The notes beneath the pieces are model-generated. The model saw only the letters and a program-made list of their open reading frames with translations. It had not been told where the DNA came from and searched no databases. Position numbers and translations under genes: made by a program. Below, in pieces: positions 1 through 9,195 of a stretch of 36,826 nt of DNA; within the stretch, counting starts at the first letter, position 1; the number at the start of each line of letters is the position of its first letter. Origin of the DNA: a bacterium HR35 (GTDB taxonomy: Bacteria > Patescibacteriota > Minisyncoccia > UBA6257 > HR35); NCBI GenBank assembly GCA_002898235.1, contig BEIL01000002.1:115264-152089 (forward strand), in the 5' to 3' direction.

Positions 1-2
1 GT

Positions 3-902
3 TCCTTAGCTCATCCCTTAGAAGAAATAAGATGGGCAGGTAAAAGAGCTTATGAAGAACTTCTTAAGATTATTCCTGCTTTTTTAAGAAGAATTGAGAA
101 GCCAGAAACTCAAGATTATCAAAAATATTTAGGCGAAAGGAGTGAAAGAATTTTAAAGTTAATTGAAGAAATAAAGTGGCAAAAAGAAGAAATAAAAGTG
201 AATCCTGAAGTTAAACTTTTAGCCTATGATCCAGAAGGAGAGGATAAAATAATTGCCGGTTTACTTTATCCGCTTTTGAATGAATCTTTTGAATTAGTTT
301 TAGCTAAAGTAAAAAAATTAACTTTAGCTCAAAAAGAGAAAATACTTCAAGAAATCTTAAAAGATAGAAAATATCGCTGGCAAAAAATGCCTCGAGCTTT
401 AGAACTGGTTTATTTAAAATTTGAGATTTTAACTAATATTGGAGCTTGGCGAGACCTTCAGCGACATCGAATGCAAACTTTAATTAATCAATTTTTTACT
501 GTTGAAGAGGGATTTGATTTACCACTTGTTTTTGAAGAGTTAGGAATAAAAGAAGAGATTTTAAATTTGATTTCTCAAATCGAAAAATTTTATCAAAAAA
601 TAAAAAAAATCAATCTTTGGGTAGCCCAATATTCAGTTCTTTTTCTTCACAAAATAAGATTTTTACAGTTTCAAAATTTAAGAGAATTTTTTTGGGAAAC
701 AGAATTAAGAACAACTAGCCAAGGGCATCCTGATTATCGAAAAATCGAACATCAAAAAGTTAGATTAATTGAAAAAATTTATCCACTAATTTCTAAATAT
801 CTAATTATTGATTGGCGAGACTATGAATTTGCTCGTCGAGGCGAAGATGAAAAAATTAAGAAAAGGGAAGAAGAGCTTAAAAAATTTTTAGAAAAGGTTT
901 AA
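3..902 (+). CDS. ThyX-like (flavin-dependent thymidylate synthase family) protein, 5'-truncated by the window edge
   Basis: Frame is open from nt 3 through the listed GTG at 198 (SLAHPLEEIRWAGKRAYEELLKII...), so the 198 start is an artefact. RDLQRHR and ELRTTSQGHPDYRKIEHQ resemble the ThyX RHR and C-terminal motifs. Confidence 0.65.
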   Translation, partial: SLAHPLEEIRWAGKRAYEELLKIIPAFLRRIEKPETQDYQKYLGERSERILKLIEEIKWQKEEIKVNPEVKLLAYDPEGEDKIIAGLLYPLLNESFELVLAKVKKLTLAQKEKILQEILKDRKYRWQKMPRALELVYLKFEILTNIGAWRDLQRHRMQTLINQFFTVEEGFDLPLVFEELGIKEEILNLISQIEKFYQKIKKINLWVAQYSVLFLHKIRFLQFQNLREFFWETELRTTSQGHPDYRKIEHQKVRLIEKIYPLISKYLIIDWRDYEFARRGEDEKIKKREEELKKFLEKV

Positions 903-938
903 AATATTAATTAGGTCGAATTAATTAAAATTTTTCTA

Positions 939-1130
939 ATGGATAATCATCTTTATAATCTTTTTAGCCAAATAGTTCAAAATAGACGAAGCATTTATCG
1001 AATTAGAAAATTTTATTTAAAAGATGCTACCCGCTGTCAGCGTTGTAAGGATTTATGGCAAAAAATTTTAAAAAATAAAGAAGAGGAAACTAAATTACTA
1101 ATTGAGGTTTTAAAAGCTCATAAATTTTAA
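939..1130 (+). CDS. small hypothetical protein with a CxxC motif (63 aa)
   Basis: Intact ORF in the gap between the ThyX-like gene and the tRNA; CQRC motif; no family recognised. Confidence 0.5.
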   Translation: MDNHLYNLFSQIVQNRRSIYRIRKFYLKDATRCQRCKDLWQKILKNKEEETKLLIEVLKAHKF

Positions 1131-1163
1131 TTTTTTAGTTTATAATAATAAAAGAAAGAAACT

Positions 1164-1235
1164 GCCGGCGTAGCTCAGAGGTAGAGCACCGCTCTGGTAA
1201 TGCGGGGGTCGCGGGTTCGAATCCCGCCGTCGGCT
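1164..1235 (+). tRNA. tRNA-Thr (GGT)
   Basis: Cloverleaf: acceptor GCCGGCG/CGTCGGC, anticodon loop CTGGTAA, T-arm GCGGG-TTCGAAT-CCCGC; no encoded CCA. Confidence 0.93.
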
Positions 1236-1260
1236 ATGAAGGTCATTAATTAATTCCAGT

Positions 1261-1279
1261 CCTGCTGAATTAAAGCAGG
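1261..1279 (+). promoter_or_regulatory. stem-loop between tRNA-Thr and the KH gene
   Basis: CCTGCT-GAATTAA-AGCAGG perfect 6-bp stem, 8 nt before the ATG at 1288. Confidence 0.4.
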
Positions 1280-1287
1280 TAGAGAAA

Positions 1288-1554
1288 ATGGCTGATAAAA
1301 TAAAAGCTATCGAAGAAAAACTCCGCACCCTCTTTTCTCTTTGGGTCGATTCTTCAAAAGTTAATCAATTGATGTTCAATAGTCGGGTTGATGAAAGAGG
1401 TGTTTTAGTTGAAATTACAGGTCCTCGAGAAGTTTTAGCTATGATTATTGGTAGAAAAGGATCAACGATTAATGCTGTTAGAAAAATAGGAAGAGTTATT
1501 GGCGCTTCAGTAGGAGCAGCTGTTTCAATCAAGGTTAACACTCCTCGATCCTAA
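1288..1554 (+). CDS. KH-domain RNA-binding protein (KhpA/YlqC-like)
   Basis: VLAMIIGRKGSTINAVRKIGRVIGA contains the KH GxxG motif (IIGRKGSTI); 88 aa. Confidence 0.8.
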   Translation: MADKIKAIEEKLRTLFSLWVDSSKVNQLMFNSRVDERGVLVEITGPREVLAMIIGRKGSTINAVRKIGRVIGASVGAAVSIKVNTPRS

Positions 1555-1593
1555 GGAATTAAAAGTTAATTAAAATCTTTTTTAAGAAAGGCT

Positions 1594-2466
1594 ATGACCT
1601 CATTTTTCTTTTTGTTTCTCTTTAATGATTTATGGCAGAATTTTTTTTGTAATAAAACTCCTTCTGCTTCCTTAAATCAACCCTTAGCTATTTTCAGGTT
1701 GGAAAATTTTAAAAGAGAAGAAAAACCAAATTTTCTTCAATTAAATGAAAACAAACTAACAGCTGAAGGGATAATAGTTAAAGAATTTGAAGGAAAAATA
1801 TTATATGAAAAAAATTCTCAAAAAACCTTTTCTTTAGCTTCCTTAACTAAACTTTTGTCAGCTTATTTAGCTTTAGAAAAATTTTCTCCTCAAACTACTT
1901 TTAGTTTTGACGAATTTACCTTTAGAAATCAATTAACTTCGGCTAGATTTTCTGTTGGTGAAAAAGCAAATTTATTAGAGCTTTTAAGTGCTGGCTTAAT
2001 TGCTTCTAATAACGAAGCTATTTATTTAATAGCTAAAACCTACGGGCTGGAAAAATTTACTTCCGAACTTAATCAACTTTTAAGTCTTTGGGGATTTAGA
2101 GAAACTAAAATTTTTGAACCAACAGGAATAGACGAAAAAAATATTTCTACCCCCGAAGAATTTGCTGATATTATGTTTAAGATTTATTCAAGACATCCGG
2201 AAGTTTTTTCTTTAACTCAAAAGGAATACCTTGATCTTAATGGCAAAAGATTTTGGACAACCAATCTTATTTTTAGAAAATATAATCGTCTTATTGTTGG
2301 GGCAAAAACAGGTTATCTACCTCAAATTGGAGAAAACTTCGCTTTACTTTTAAAATTTCCTAACTCTCCATTTATTTCAGTTGTTATTTTAAAATCTAGT
2401 GATAGATTTCAAGATGCCGAAATTATCATTAAAGCTTTAGCCCAATATTACAATTATGACTTATGA
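1594..2466 (+). CDS. D-alanyl-D-alanine carboxypeptidase-like serine peptidase (S11/PBP)
   Basis: SLTKL (SxxK), SNNEA (SxN) and KTGYL (KTG) motifs in order. Confidence 0.88.
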   Translation: MTSFFFLFLFNDLWQNFFCNKTPSASLNQPLAIFRLENFKREEKPNFLQLNENKLTAEGIIVKEFEGKILYEKNSQKTFSLASLTKLLSAYLALEKFSPQTTFSFDEFTFRNQLTSARFSVGEKANLLELLSAGLIASNNEAIYLIAKTYGLEKFTSELNQLLSLWGFRETKIFEPTGIDEKNISTPEEFADIMFKIYSRHPEVFSLTQKEYLDLNGKRFWTTNLIFRKYNRLIVGAKTGYLPQIGENFALLLKFPNSPFISVVILKSSDRFQDAEIIIKALAQYYNYDL

Positions 2467-3505
2467 GACTTCTTTTCAATTGATTAAAGTAATTCTAAAT
2501 GCTCTTTTTAGTGCTCTTTTAGCTTTTCTTTTAGTTCCTCCTTATTTAAAATTAGCAGCTAAATTTAGATTGGGCGATCGTTATGCTGATCCCGAAAGAG
2601 TTCAAAGAGCTCCAATAGCTTCCCAAACATTAAAAGAAAAAGAAAATGTTCCAACTATGGGCGGAATAATTATCTGGTTACCACCAATTATTTTAGCTTT
2701 TCTTTTTTACTTTTTAGGTTTAGTTTTCGGAAGTTTTTTTTCTTACCTAAATTATTTAGAAAGAAGAGAAACCTATTTACCTCTTTTTGCTCTTTTTCTT
2801 GGTGGTTTTTTAGGCTTGATTGATGACATTTTAGGTAGATTAAATCGAGAATTAAAATTTGGAATTAAGGAAAAAATAATTGTTTATTTAGCCGTGGGAA
2901 TTTTTTTTGCTTGGTGGTTTATTGCCAAACTTAATTATCGTTTTCTAGAAATAGTCGATTTAAAAATCTATCTTGGAACCTTACCGCTTTTTTTCCTTTT
3001 ACTTTTTATTTATTTAGCAACTACTTTTTCTTTCAATGAAGTTGATGGTCTTGATGGGTTGTTTGCTGGAATTGCTATTTTAATGATAATTTTCTTTCTC
3101 TTTGTTTCTTTAAAGGAGGAAAAATACAATTTAGCTTCTTTTTTAGGAACACTCCTTGGCTCTCTTTTAGTTTATCTTTGGTTTAATTTCTATCCAGCTC
3201 TTTTTTTTGATGGCAATAACGGTTCTTTTTCTGTAGGCAGCTCTTTAGCCGTAATTTCTTTTTTAACTGGAACTTATCTTCTTTTACCATTTATTGGTTT
3301 AATTTTAGTAATTGATTCTGGTTCAGTCATCCTTCAATTAATTTCTAAAAAACTTTTTAAAAGAAAAATTTTTCTCTCAACTCCTATTCATCATCATTTT
3401 AAAGCTTTAGGCTTAAAGGAACCCCAAATAGTTGTTCGTTTTTGGATTGTCAATTTTTTGGGAATTTTAATAGCTTTTATTTTATATTTATTTTTGAAAA
3501 TTTAA
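2456..3505 (+). CDS. mraY: phospho-N-acetylmuramoyl-pentapeptide-transferase
   Basis: Polytopic; PTMGG, GLIDD, NEVDGLDGL and IHHHFKALGLKEPQIVVRFW motifs; overlaps the PBP gene end. Confidence 0.92.
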   Translation: MTYETSFQLIKVILNALFSALLAFLLVPPYLKLAAKFRLGDRYADPERVQRAPIASQTLKEKENVPTMGGIIIWLPPIILAFLFYFLGLVFGSFFSYLNYLERRETYLPLFALFLGGFLGLIDDILGRLNRELKFGIKEKIIVYLAVGIFFAWWFIAKLNYRFLEIVDLKIYLGTLPLFFLLLFIYLATTFSFNEVDGLDGLFAGIAILMIIFFLFVSLKEEKYNLASFLGTLLGSLLVYLWFNFYPALFFDGNNGSFSVGSSLAVISFLTGTYLLLPFIGLILVIDSGSVILQLISKKLFKRKIFLSTPIHHHFKALGLKEPQIVVRFWIVNFLGILIAFILYLFLKI

Positions 3506-3516
3506 AATAAACCAAA

Positions 3517-4776
3517 ATGACTAAGTTAATCATCAAAGGAGGAAAAAGGTTAGAAGGAAAAATAAGGGTGGCTGGTTCAAAAAACGCTGTTCTTCCACTT
3601 ATTTGTGCTTCTCTTTTAATTTCCGGTAGAACAATTTTAAAAAATGTACCTCAAATTAGTGATGTTGAAGTAATGCTGGAAATTTTAAAATTAATGGGAG
3701 CTGAAATCGAAAGAGACGATTCAATGGTAATTATTGATACCAAAAATGTTAATTATGTTGATTTAGTTAATCCTTTAATTTCTAAACTTCGAGCTTCAAT
3801 TTTGTTTTTAGGTCCTATTCTTTTTAAATTTAAAAAAATTAAGATGTCGCTTCCTGGAGGAGATATAATTGGAGCCCGACCAATAACAACTCATCTTGAA
3901 GCTTTAAAAACTTTAGGAGCTGAAATTGAAATTAAAAACGGAATAATTGAAGGCGAATTTAAAAAATTAAAATCAACCGAAGTTATTTTAAAAGAAGTAA
4001 GTGTGACTGCTAGCGAAGTTGCTTTAATGGCTTCAGCTTTAGTAGCAGACAAACCAATTCAGCTCAAGCTTTTAGCTTTGGAGCCTCATGTTCAAAGCTT
4101 AGAAAAATTTATTCAAAAATTAGGTTATAGAGTTAAAGGCATCGGAACTCATTTTGTTAAAATAGAAAAATCAAAAAATTTAAAAAAAGAAATTGTTTTC
4201 GAAGTTCCCAATGATTATATTGAGGCAGCCACCTTTTTAGCCTTAGGAGCAGCAACTAAGAGTAAAATTATCATTGAAAATGTGCCTTTAACTGATTTAG
4301 ATTCTGTTTTTTTAACTGCTAAAGAAATGAATGTTAATTTTGTCATTAAAGGAAATTCTCTTATTATTAAACCAGCAAAACTCCGAGGTACAAAAATCCA
4401 GATAGGTTATTTTCCTAAATTTCCAACTGATGCCCAACCACCATTTGGAGTTTTAGCAACTCAAGCTGAAGGAGTGACCTTAATTCACGATTGGATGTAT
4501 GAAAACCGTTTTTCTTATTTAAACGAACTTAACTTAATGGGAGCTAGCACTGAACTTCTTGATCCTCACCGAGCTATTATTATTGGCCCAACACCCCTTC
4601 AAGGAAAAGAAGTTAAGTCTTTAGATATTAGGGCTGGTATTAGTTTAGTAATCGCTGGTTTAGTTGCTCAAGGAGAGACAATTATTCATGAAGCAGAAAA
4701 AATTGATCGAGGTTATGAAAAAATAGAAGAAAGATTAAAAAATTTAGGAGCTGACATAACTCGAATTTTAGATTAA
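3517..4776 (+). CDS. murA: UDP-N-acetylglucosamine 1-carboxyvinyltransferase
   Basis: GGKRLEGKIRVAGSKNAVLPLICASLL, LPGGDIIGARPITTHLEALKTLGAEIE. Confidence 0.95.
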   Translation: MTKLIIKGGKRLEGKIRVAGSKNAVLPLICASLLISGRTILKNVPQISDVEVMLEILKLMGAEIERDDSMVIIDTKNVNYVDLVNPLISKLRASILFLGPILFKFKKIKMSLPGGDIIGARPITTHLEALKTLGAEIEIKNGIIEGEFKKLKSTEVILKEVSVTASEVALMASALVADKPIQLKLLALEPHVQSLEKFIQKLGYRVKGIGTHFVKIEKSKNLKKEIVFEVPNDYIEAATFLALGAATKSKIIIENVPLTDLDSVFLTAKEMNVNFVIKGNSLIIKPAKLRGTKIQIGYFPKFPTDAQPPFGVLATQAEGVTLIHDWMYENRFSYLNELNLMGASTELLDPHRAIIIGPTPLQGKEVKSLDIRAGISLVIAGLVAQGETIIHEAEKIDRGYEKIEERLKNLGADITRILD

Positions 4777-4786
4777 AATAATTGTT

Positions 4787-6430
4787 ATGAAAAAAATTTT
4801 TATCGGGGCTGCCTGGCCTTATGTTAATGGAGATTTACACATCGGCCATTTAGCTGGTTATCTTTTCCCAGCGGATATTTTTTCTCGTTTTTGTCGACTT
4901 AATGGTTATGAAACTTTAATGGTTTCTGGAACTGATTGTCATGGCACGCCAATTACAGTTGAAGCTGATAAAAAAGGGGTTAAACCAGAAGACATAGTGA
5001 AAGAATACACTCCTAAAATCCATCAGCTTATTAAATTTTATGATTTAACTTTTGATCTTTTTACTTCAACTACTACTTCTAATCATAAAAAAATAACCCA
5101 AGAATTTTTTTTAAGGCTTCTAAACAATGGTTATATTTTTAAACAAAAAACCTTACAATATTTTTCTCCGGAAGAAAATCGCTTTTTACCTGATAGATAT
5201 GTTGAAGGTATTTGTTCTTTTTGTGGAGCCGAGGGGCAAAGGGGTGATCAATGTGAAAATTGCGGTCGAGTTTTAGAGCCAGGAGAACTAAAAAATCCTT
5301 TAAGCAAGCTTTCTAAGAAACCAGTTATTTTAAAAGAAACAGAACACTACTTTTTAGATTACGCTAAACTTCAGCCACTAATTGAATCTTATGTTAAAGA
5401 ACATCAAAATAATTGGCGAAGTTGGGTTTATGAAGAAACTCTTTCTTGGTTAAAAGAGGGTTTAAAACCTCGTCCTATAACTCGAGATTTAGATTGGGGT
5501 GTTGAAATTCCTGAAAAAGAAATTCCTGAAAATCTAAAATTAGATAGCTTCGAACATAAAAGATTTTATGTTTGGTTTGAAGCTGTTATTGGTTATTTTT
5601 CAGCTACAATTGAATGGGCTGAAAAAAATAATCGTTATTGGCAGGAATTTTGGCAAGATGAAAATTGTCTTCATTATTATTTTATGGGTAAAGATAACCT
5701 AACTTTTCACACTATTTTTTGGCCTGGACAACTTCTAGGCCAAAAATTAAATCTTAATTTGCCATTTTTCCCTTGGGTAAATAATTTTCTCTTCTTAGAA
5801 GGAAAAAAATTTTCTAAAAGCCGAGGAGTTATTATTGATTCACTAGAAATTGGTAAAAATTATGGTGCTGATTATGTTAGATTTTACTTAAATTCAATTT
5901 TGCCCGAAAATAAAGATGCTGATTTTAAATGGAAGGAATTTGAAGAAAAAATTAATGGTGAGCTTAACGATAATTTGGGTAATTTTATTCAAAGGACTTT
6001 AGTTTTTTTTAAAGATAAACTTCAAGAAAAAATAGAGAATAAAAATTTTGATAATGAAATTATCCAAAAAATTGAAGCTACCTATGAGGAAATTAAAAGA
6101 ATTATGTTTAAGGGCGAAGAAGTAAAATCTTTTAACTTAATTTTAGAGCTTATTAGAGAAGGGAATAGATATTTAGAAAAAAATGAACCTTGGAAAAAAG
6201 AAAAAAGCGAAGCTGAAAGAACAATCTTTAATTCTCTTCTTTTAATAATTAACTTAACCTATCTTTTAAATCCCTTTTTGCCCAATTTTACCAAACTTCT
6301 TCGAGAAAAACTAAGTTTGCCTGAAATAACTTATGAAGTTGGTAAAGATAAATATGTTTTTAATTCCGAAGAGATTAATTGGTTGAAAATAAAAGATTTA
6401 TTCCCATTATTTAAAAAAATTAAAGTTTAG
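4787..6430 (+). CDS. metG: methionine--tRNA ligase
   Basis: [28 protein letters not shown], zinc knuckle [25 protein letters not shown]. Confidence 0.96.
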   Translation: MKKIFIGAAWPYVNGDLHIGHLAGYLFPADIFSRFCRLNGYETLMVSGTDCHGTPITVEADKKGVKPEDIVKEYTPKIHQLIKFYDLTFDLFTSTTTSNHKKITQEFFLRLLNNGYIFKQKTLQYFSPEENRFLPDRYVEGICSFCGAEGQRGDQCENCGRVLEPGELKNPLSKLSKKPVILKETEHYFLDYAKLQPLIESYVKEHQNNWRSWVYEETLSWLKEGLKPRPITRDLDWGVEIPEKEIPENLKLDSFEHKRFYVWFEAVIGYFSATIEWAEKNNRYWQEFWQDENCLHYYFMGKDNLTFHTIFWPGQLLGQKLNLNLPFFPWVNNFLFLEGKKFSKSRGVIIDSLEIGKNYGADYVRFYLNSILPENKDADFKWKEFEEKINGELNDNLGNFIQRTLVFFKDKLQEKIENKNFDNEIIQKIEATYEEIKRIMFKGEEVKSFNLILELIREGNRYLEKNEPWKKEKSEAERTIFNSLLLIINLTYLLNPFLPNFTKLLREKLSLPEITYEVGKDKYVFNSEEINWLKIKDLFPLFKKIKV

Positions 6431-7167
6431 CTATTTTGTTTTTGAAAAGCTTCAATAATTTTATCTAATTTACCCTCCATAATTTCTTCTAAATCATACC
6501 AACTTTTGTTTAATCGATGATCGGTAACTCTATTTTGAGGAAAATTGTAGGTTCTAATTTTTTCTGATCTTTCTTGACTGCCAATTTGTTTTTTTCTAGC
6601 TTCAGTTAAAGAACCATAAATTTTTTCTTGCTCCATTTGCCAAATTTTATTTTTTAAAATTTCTAAAGCTAATTCTCGATTTCTTTGCTGACTTCTTTCG
6701 CTTTGACAAGCAACCACAATCCCTGTTGGTTTATGTCTAATTCTAACAGCTGTTTCTACTTTATTAACATTTTGACCACCAGGGCCACTTGCTCGATAAA
6801 ACTCTATTTCTAAATCGCTTTCTTTTATTTGAATTTGAGGTAAAGACAATTTAGGCAAAATAGCAACCGAAGCTGTTGAAGTATGAATTCTGCCGCTTTT
6901 TTCAGTAACAGGTATTCGCTGAACTCGATGGACTCCAGCTTCTTGTTTTAAAAGCTCATAAACTTGAGGTCCAGAAACCTCAGCTATTAAAGTTTTAATT
7001 CCTCCCAAATCACTTTCACTTATATCTAAAATTCGATAATTCCAGCCCCTTTTTTCAAAAAATTTAGAATACATCCTCCATAAATCGCGAGCAAACAAAG
7101 CAGCTTCTTCTCCGCCAACCCCAGCTCTGATTTCAAAATAAATAGATTGAAAATTATTTTCAGACAT
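6427..7167 (-). CDS. prfA: peptide chain release factor 1, short form lacking N-terminal domain 1
   Basis: [25 protein letters not shown] (RF1 PxT motif), [17 protein letters not shown] (GGQ). Begins where RF1 domain 2 normally begins. Confidence 0.88.
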   Translation of the reverse strand: MSENNFQSIYFEIRAGVGGEEAALFARDLWRMYSKFFEKRGWNYRILDISESDLGGIKTLIAEVSGPQVYELLKQEAGVHRVQRIPVTEKSGRIHTSTASVAILPKLSLPQIQIKESDLEIEFYRASGPGGQNVNKVETAVRIRHKPTGIVVACQSERSQQRNRELALEILKNKIWQMEQEKIYGSLTEARKKQIGSQERSEKIRTYNFPQNRVTDHRLNKSWYDLEEIMEGKLDKIIEAFQKQNS

Positions 7168-7200
7168 TTTAAAATTGATAAACTTTAGTTTATAATTAAT

Positions 7201-7413
7201 TTACTCCTCTTTTTTATTTTTTGAGTAGCGTTTTCTAAATCTTTCCACTCTACCAATAACTACTTTAGCTTCTTCGGTGCCAGTAAAAAGAGGAGAACAA
7301 TTGCGACAAACTTCAACAAAAATTTCCTTTTTAGTTCCGTAAACTTCATATTCAGCTCCGCAAGCACATTTAACTTTTGTCAAAAAATATGTTGGGTGAA
7401 TATTCTTTTTCAT
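7201..7413 (-). CDS. rpmE: 50S ribosomal protein L31
   Basis: MKKNIHPTYF...CACG...CRNCSPLFTG...GRVERFRKRY. Confidence 0.93.
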   Translation of the reverse strand: MKKNIHPTYFLTKVKCACGAEYEVYGTKKEIFVEVCRNCSPLFTGTEEAKVVIGRVERFRKRYSKNKKEE

Positions 7414-7421
7414 TATTTTTA

Positions 7422-7430
7422 ATTATAGCA
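7422..7430 (-). promoter_or_regulatory. extended -10 promoter for rpmE
   Basis: TGCTATAAT on the minus strand, 8 nt before the rpmE ATG. Confidence 0.5.
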
Positions 7431-7452
7431 AAAATTAAGTTAAAATAAAAAT

Positions 7453-8175
7453 ATGGTTCAAACACCAATTAAATCAAAAATTGAAAACGAGATGGTTTTT
7501 GAAGAAATGCAAAAAGCTGGAGTTCATTATGGAAGAGCTAAAAGATATACTCATCCATCGATGAAACCCTTTTTGATTAAAAGTTTACATAATATTGAAA
7601 TTTTTAATCTTAATTTGACTTGGCAAAAAATGAATGAAGTAGCTTATGCCTTAGCTGATTTTTTAAAAGCAGATAAAAAAATTCTTTTTGTTGGAGTTAC
7701 ACCAGCAGCCTCATCTTCTTTAACTCAATTTGCTTTAACCTTTAATCAACCTTATATGACTTATAAATGGGTAGGAGGTTTTTTGACTAATTTTTCAACT
7801 TCTCTTTCAAGATTAGCCTATTTTCGAGACCTTGCCAAAAAGGAAGAAACCAAAGAATTAGAAGAATATCCACCTAAAGAAAGAGCAAAATTAGAGAGAG
7901 AATTAAATAAACTTAAAAATATTTATTCCGGAGTGATTAATTTAGAAAAACTTCCAGATGCTCTTTTTATTGTTAATTTAGCTTATCCTTCCCATCAAAC
8001 AGCTAAAAGAGAAGCTTTAAAACTTAAAATTCCTATTTTTGCTTTAGCTGGTTCTGATAATGATATTTCTGGAGTAGATTATGTTATTCCTGGAAATGAT
8101 AAGGCTCCTAAAAGTATAGCTTTTATTATTAATTATTTAGAAGAAAAAATTAGGTCGCTTCTCCAAGTTTCCTAA
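7453..8175 (+). CDS. rpsB: 30S ribosomal protein S2
   Basis: GVHYGRAKRYTHPSMKPFL, WVGGFLTNF, PDALFIVNLAYPSHQTAKREALKLKIPIFALAGSDND. Confidence 0.93.
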   Translation: MVQTPIKSKIENEMVFEEMQKAGVHYGRAKRYTHPSMKPFLIKSLHNIEIFNLNLTWQKMNEVAYALADFLKADKKILFVGVTPAASSSLTQFALTFNQPYMTYKWVGGFLTNFSTSLSRLAYFRDLAKKEETKELEEYPPKERAKLERELNKLKNIYSGVINLEKLPDALFIVNLAYPSHQTAKREALKLKIPIFALAGSDNDISGVDYVIPGNDKAPKSIAFIINYLEEKIRSLLQVS

Positions 8176-8178
8176 AAA

Positions 8179-8769
8179 ATGGATCCAGTTATTTTAGAAA
8201 AAATAAAAATTTTGAAGGAAAAAACCGGAGCTCCCATAGGAAAATGTCTCGAAGCTTTACAAAATTCTGATTTTGATCTAACCAAAGCCGAAGAATATTT
8301 AAGAAAAAAAGGAGAAACTTTACTTGAAAAAAAGAAAGAAGTAAAAACTAGTCAAGGGGTAATTGCTGCCTATGTTCATTTTAATGGGAAAATAGGTTCG
8401 CTGATTGAATTAAAATGTGAAACAGATTTTGTTGCTCAAAATCAAGATTTTAAAAATTTAGCTTATGAATTAGCTATTCAAGTAGCCGCCCTTAAACCTC
8501 TTTATGCTTCTCTAGAAAAAATTCCTCAAGAAATTCTTGAAGAAAAAAGAAAAGAATTTTTAGTTGGTCTAGAGAATAAACCTCAAGAAGTTCAGGAAGA
8601 GGTATTTAAAGGAAAATTAGAGAAATGGTTAAATGAAGTTTGTCTTTTAGAGCAACCCTATTTTCGGAATGAAAATTTAAAAGTAAAAGATTTAATTAAT
8701 GAGTATGTTAATCGTTTTGGAGAAAAAATAGAAGTAGGTAGATTTATTCGCTTTGCTCTCGATGAGTAA
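8179..8769 (+). CDS. tsf: elongation factor Ts
   Basis: IKILKEKTGAPIGKCLEALQNSDFDLTKAEEYLRKKG, IGSLIELKCETDFVAQNQDFKNLAYELAIQVAA. Confidence 0.95.
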   Translation: MDPVILEKIKILKEKTGAPIGKCLEALQNSDFDLTKAEEYLRKKGETLLEKKKEVKTSQGVIAAYVHFNGKIGSLIELKCETDFVAQNQDFKNLAYELAIQVAALKPLYASLEKIPQEILEEKRKEFLVGLENKPQEVQEEVFKGKLEKWLNEVCLLEQPYFRNENLKVKDLINEYVNRFGEKIEVGRFIRFALDE

Positions 8770-9094
8770 TTTATTTTTTATTTTTTTAAGCTTTTTCTTC
8801 CTTTTCGTAACAATTGTTTATTTGGCTTGGCAGACAAAAAAAGTAAAACTAGAAAGAAGTGATTATGCTCACTGGCTTAAAATTCAAAATAAATTTAGAT
8901 TTTTTAAATTAAATTTTGCAAAAAATATTTTTACACCGGCTAAAAATTTTTCCCAATTGATTGTTTTTAATTTTTTAGAAAAAATTTTGAGGAGAATAAA
9001 AATTGAAGCTTTAAAATTAGAGTCTTGGGCATCTAAAAAAATTGAAAAAATAAAAGAAAAAAGAAATCTTCCCTCAAATGAAAATCAATCTTAA
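8762..9094 (+). CDS. small membrane-anchored hypothetical protein
   Basis: N-terminal TM then a basic tail; the ATG at 8762 (overlapping the tsf stop) is more likely than the listed TTG at 8753. Confidence 0.6.
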   Translation: MSNLFFIFLSFFFLFVTIVYLAWQTKKVKLERSDYAHWLKIQNKFRFFKLNFAKNIFTPAKNFSQLIVFNFLEKILRRIKIEALKLESWASKKIEKIKEKRNLPSNENQS

Positions 9095-9116
9095 TTTTTG
9101 CTATAATTAATTTAGC

Positions 9117-9188
9117 GGCACGGTGGCGGAGTGGTTACGCAGCGGTCTGCAAAACCGCTTGACGCCGGTTCGAATCCGGCCCGTGCCT
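9117..9188 (+). tRNA. tRNA-Cys (GCA)
   Basis: Acceptor GGCACGG/CCGTGCC, anticodon arm AGCGGT-CTGCAAA-ACCGCT, T-arm GCCGG-TTCGAAT-CCGGC; TGCTATAAT promoter just upstream. Confidence 0.95.
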
Positions 9189-9195
9189 CTAAATT

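Noticed and set aside
1140-1328. ORF on the minus strand (RRRDSNPRPPHYQSGALPLSYAG)
   Set aside because: Antisense translation of tRNA-Thr; a classic spurious tRNA-derived peptide.
7175-7194. ATAAACT-TT-AGTTTAT palindrome between rpmE and prfA
   Set aside because: Short A/T-only-type palindrome in an AT-rich gap; expected by chance often enough that no function can be supported.
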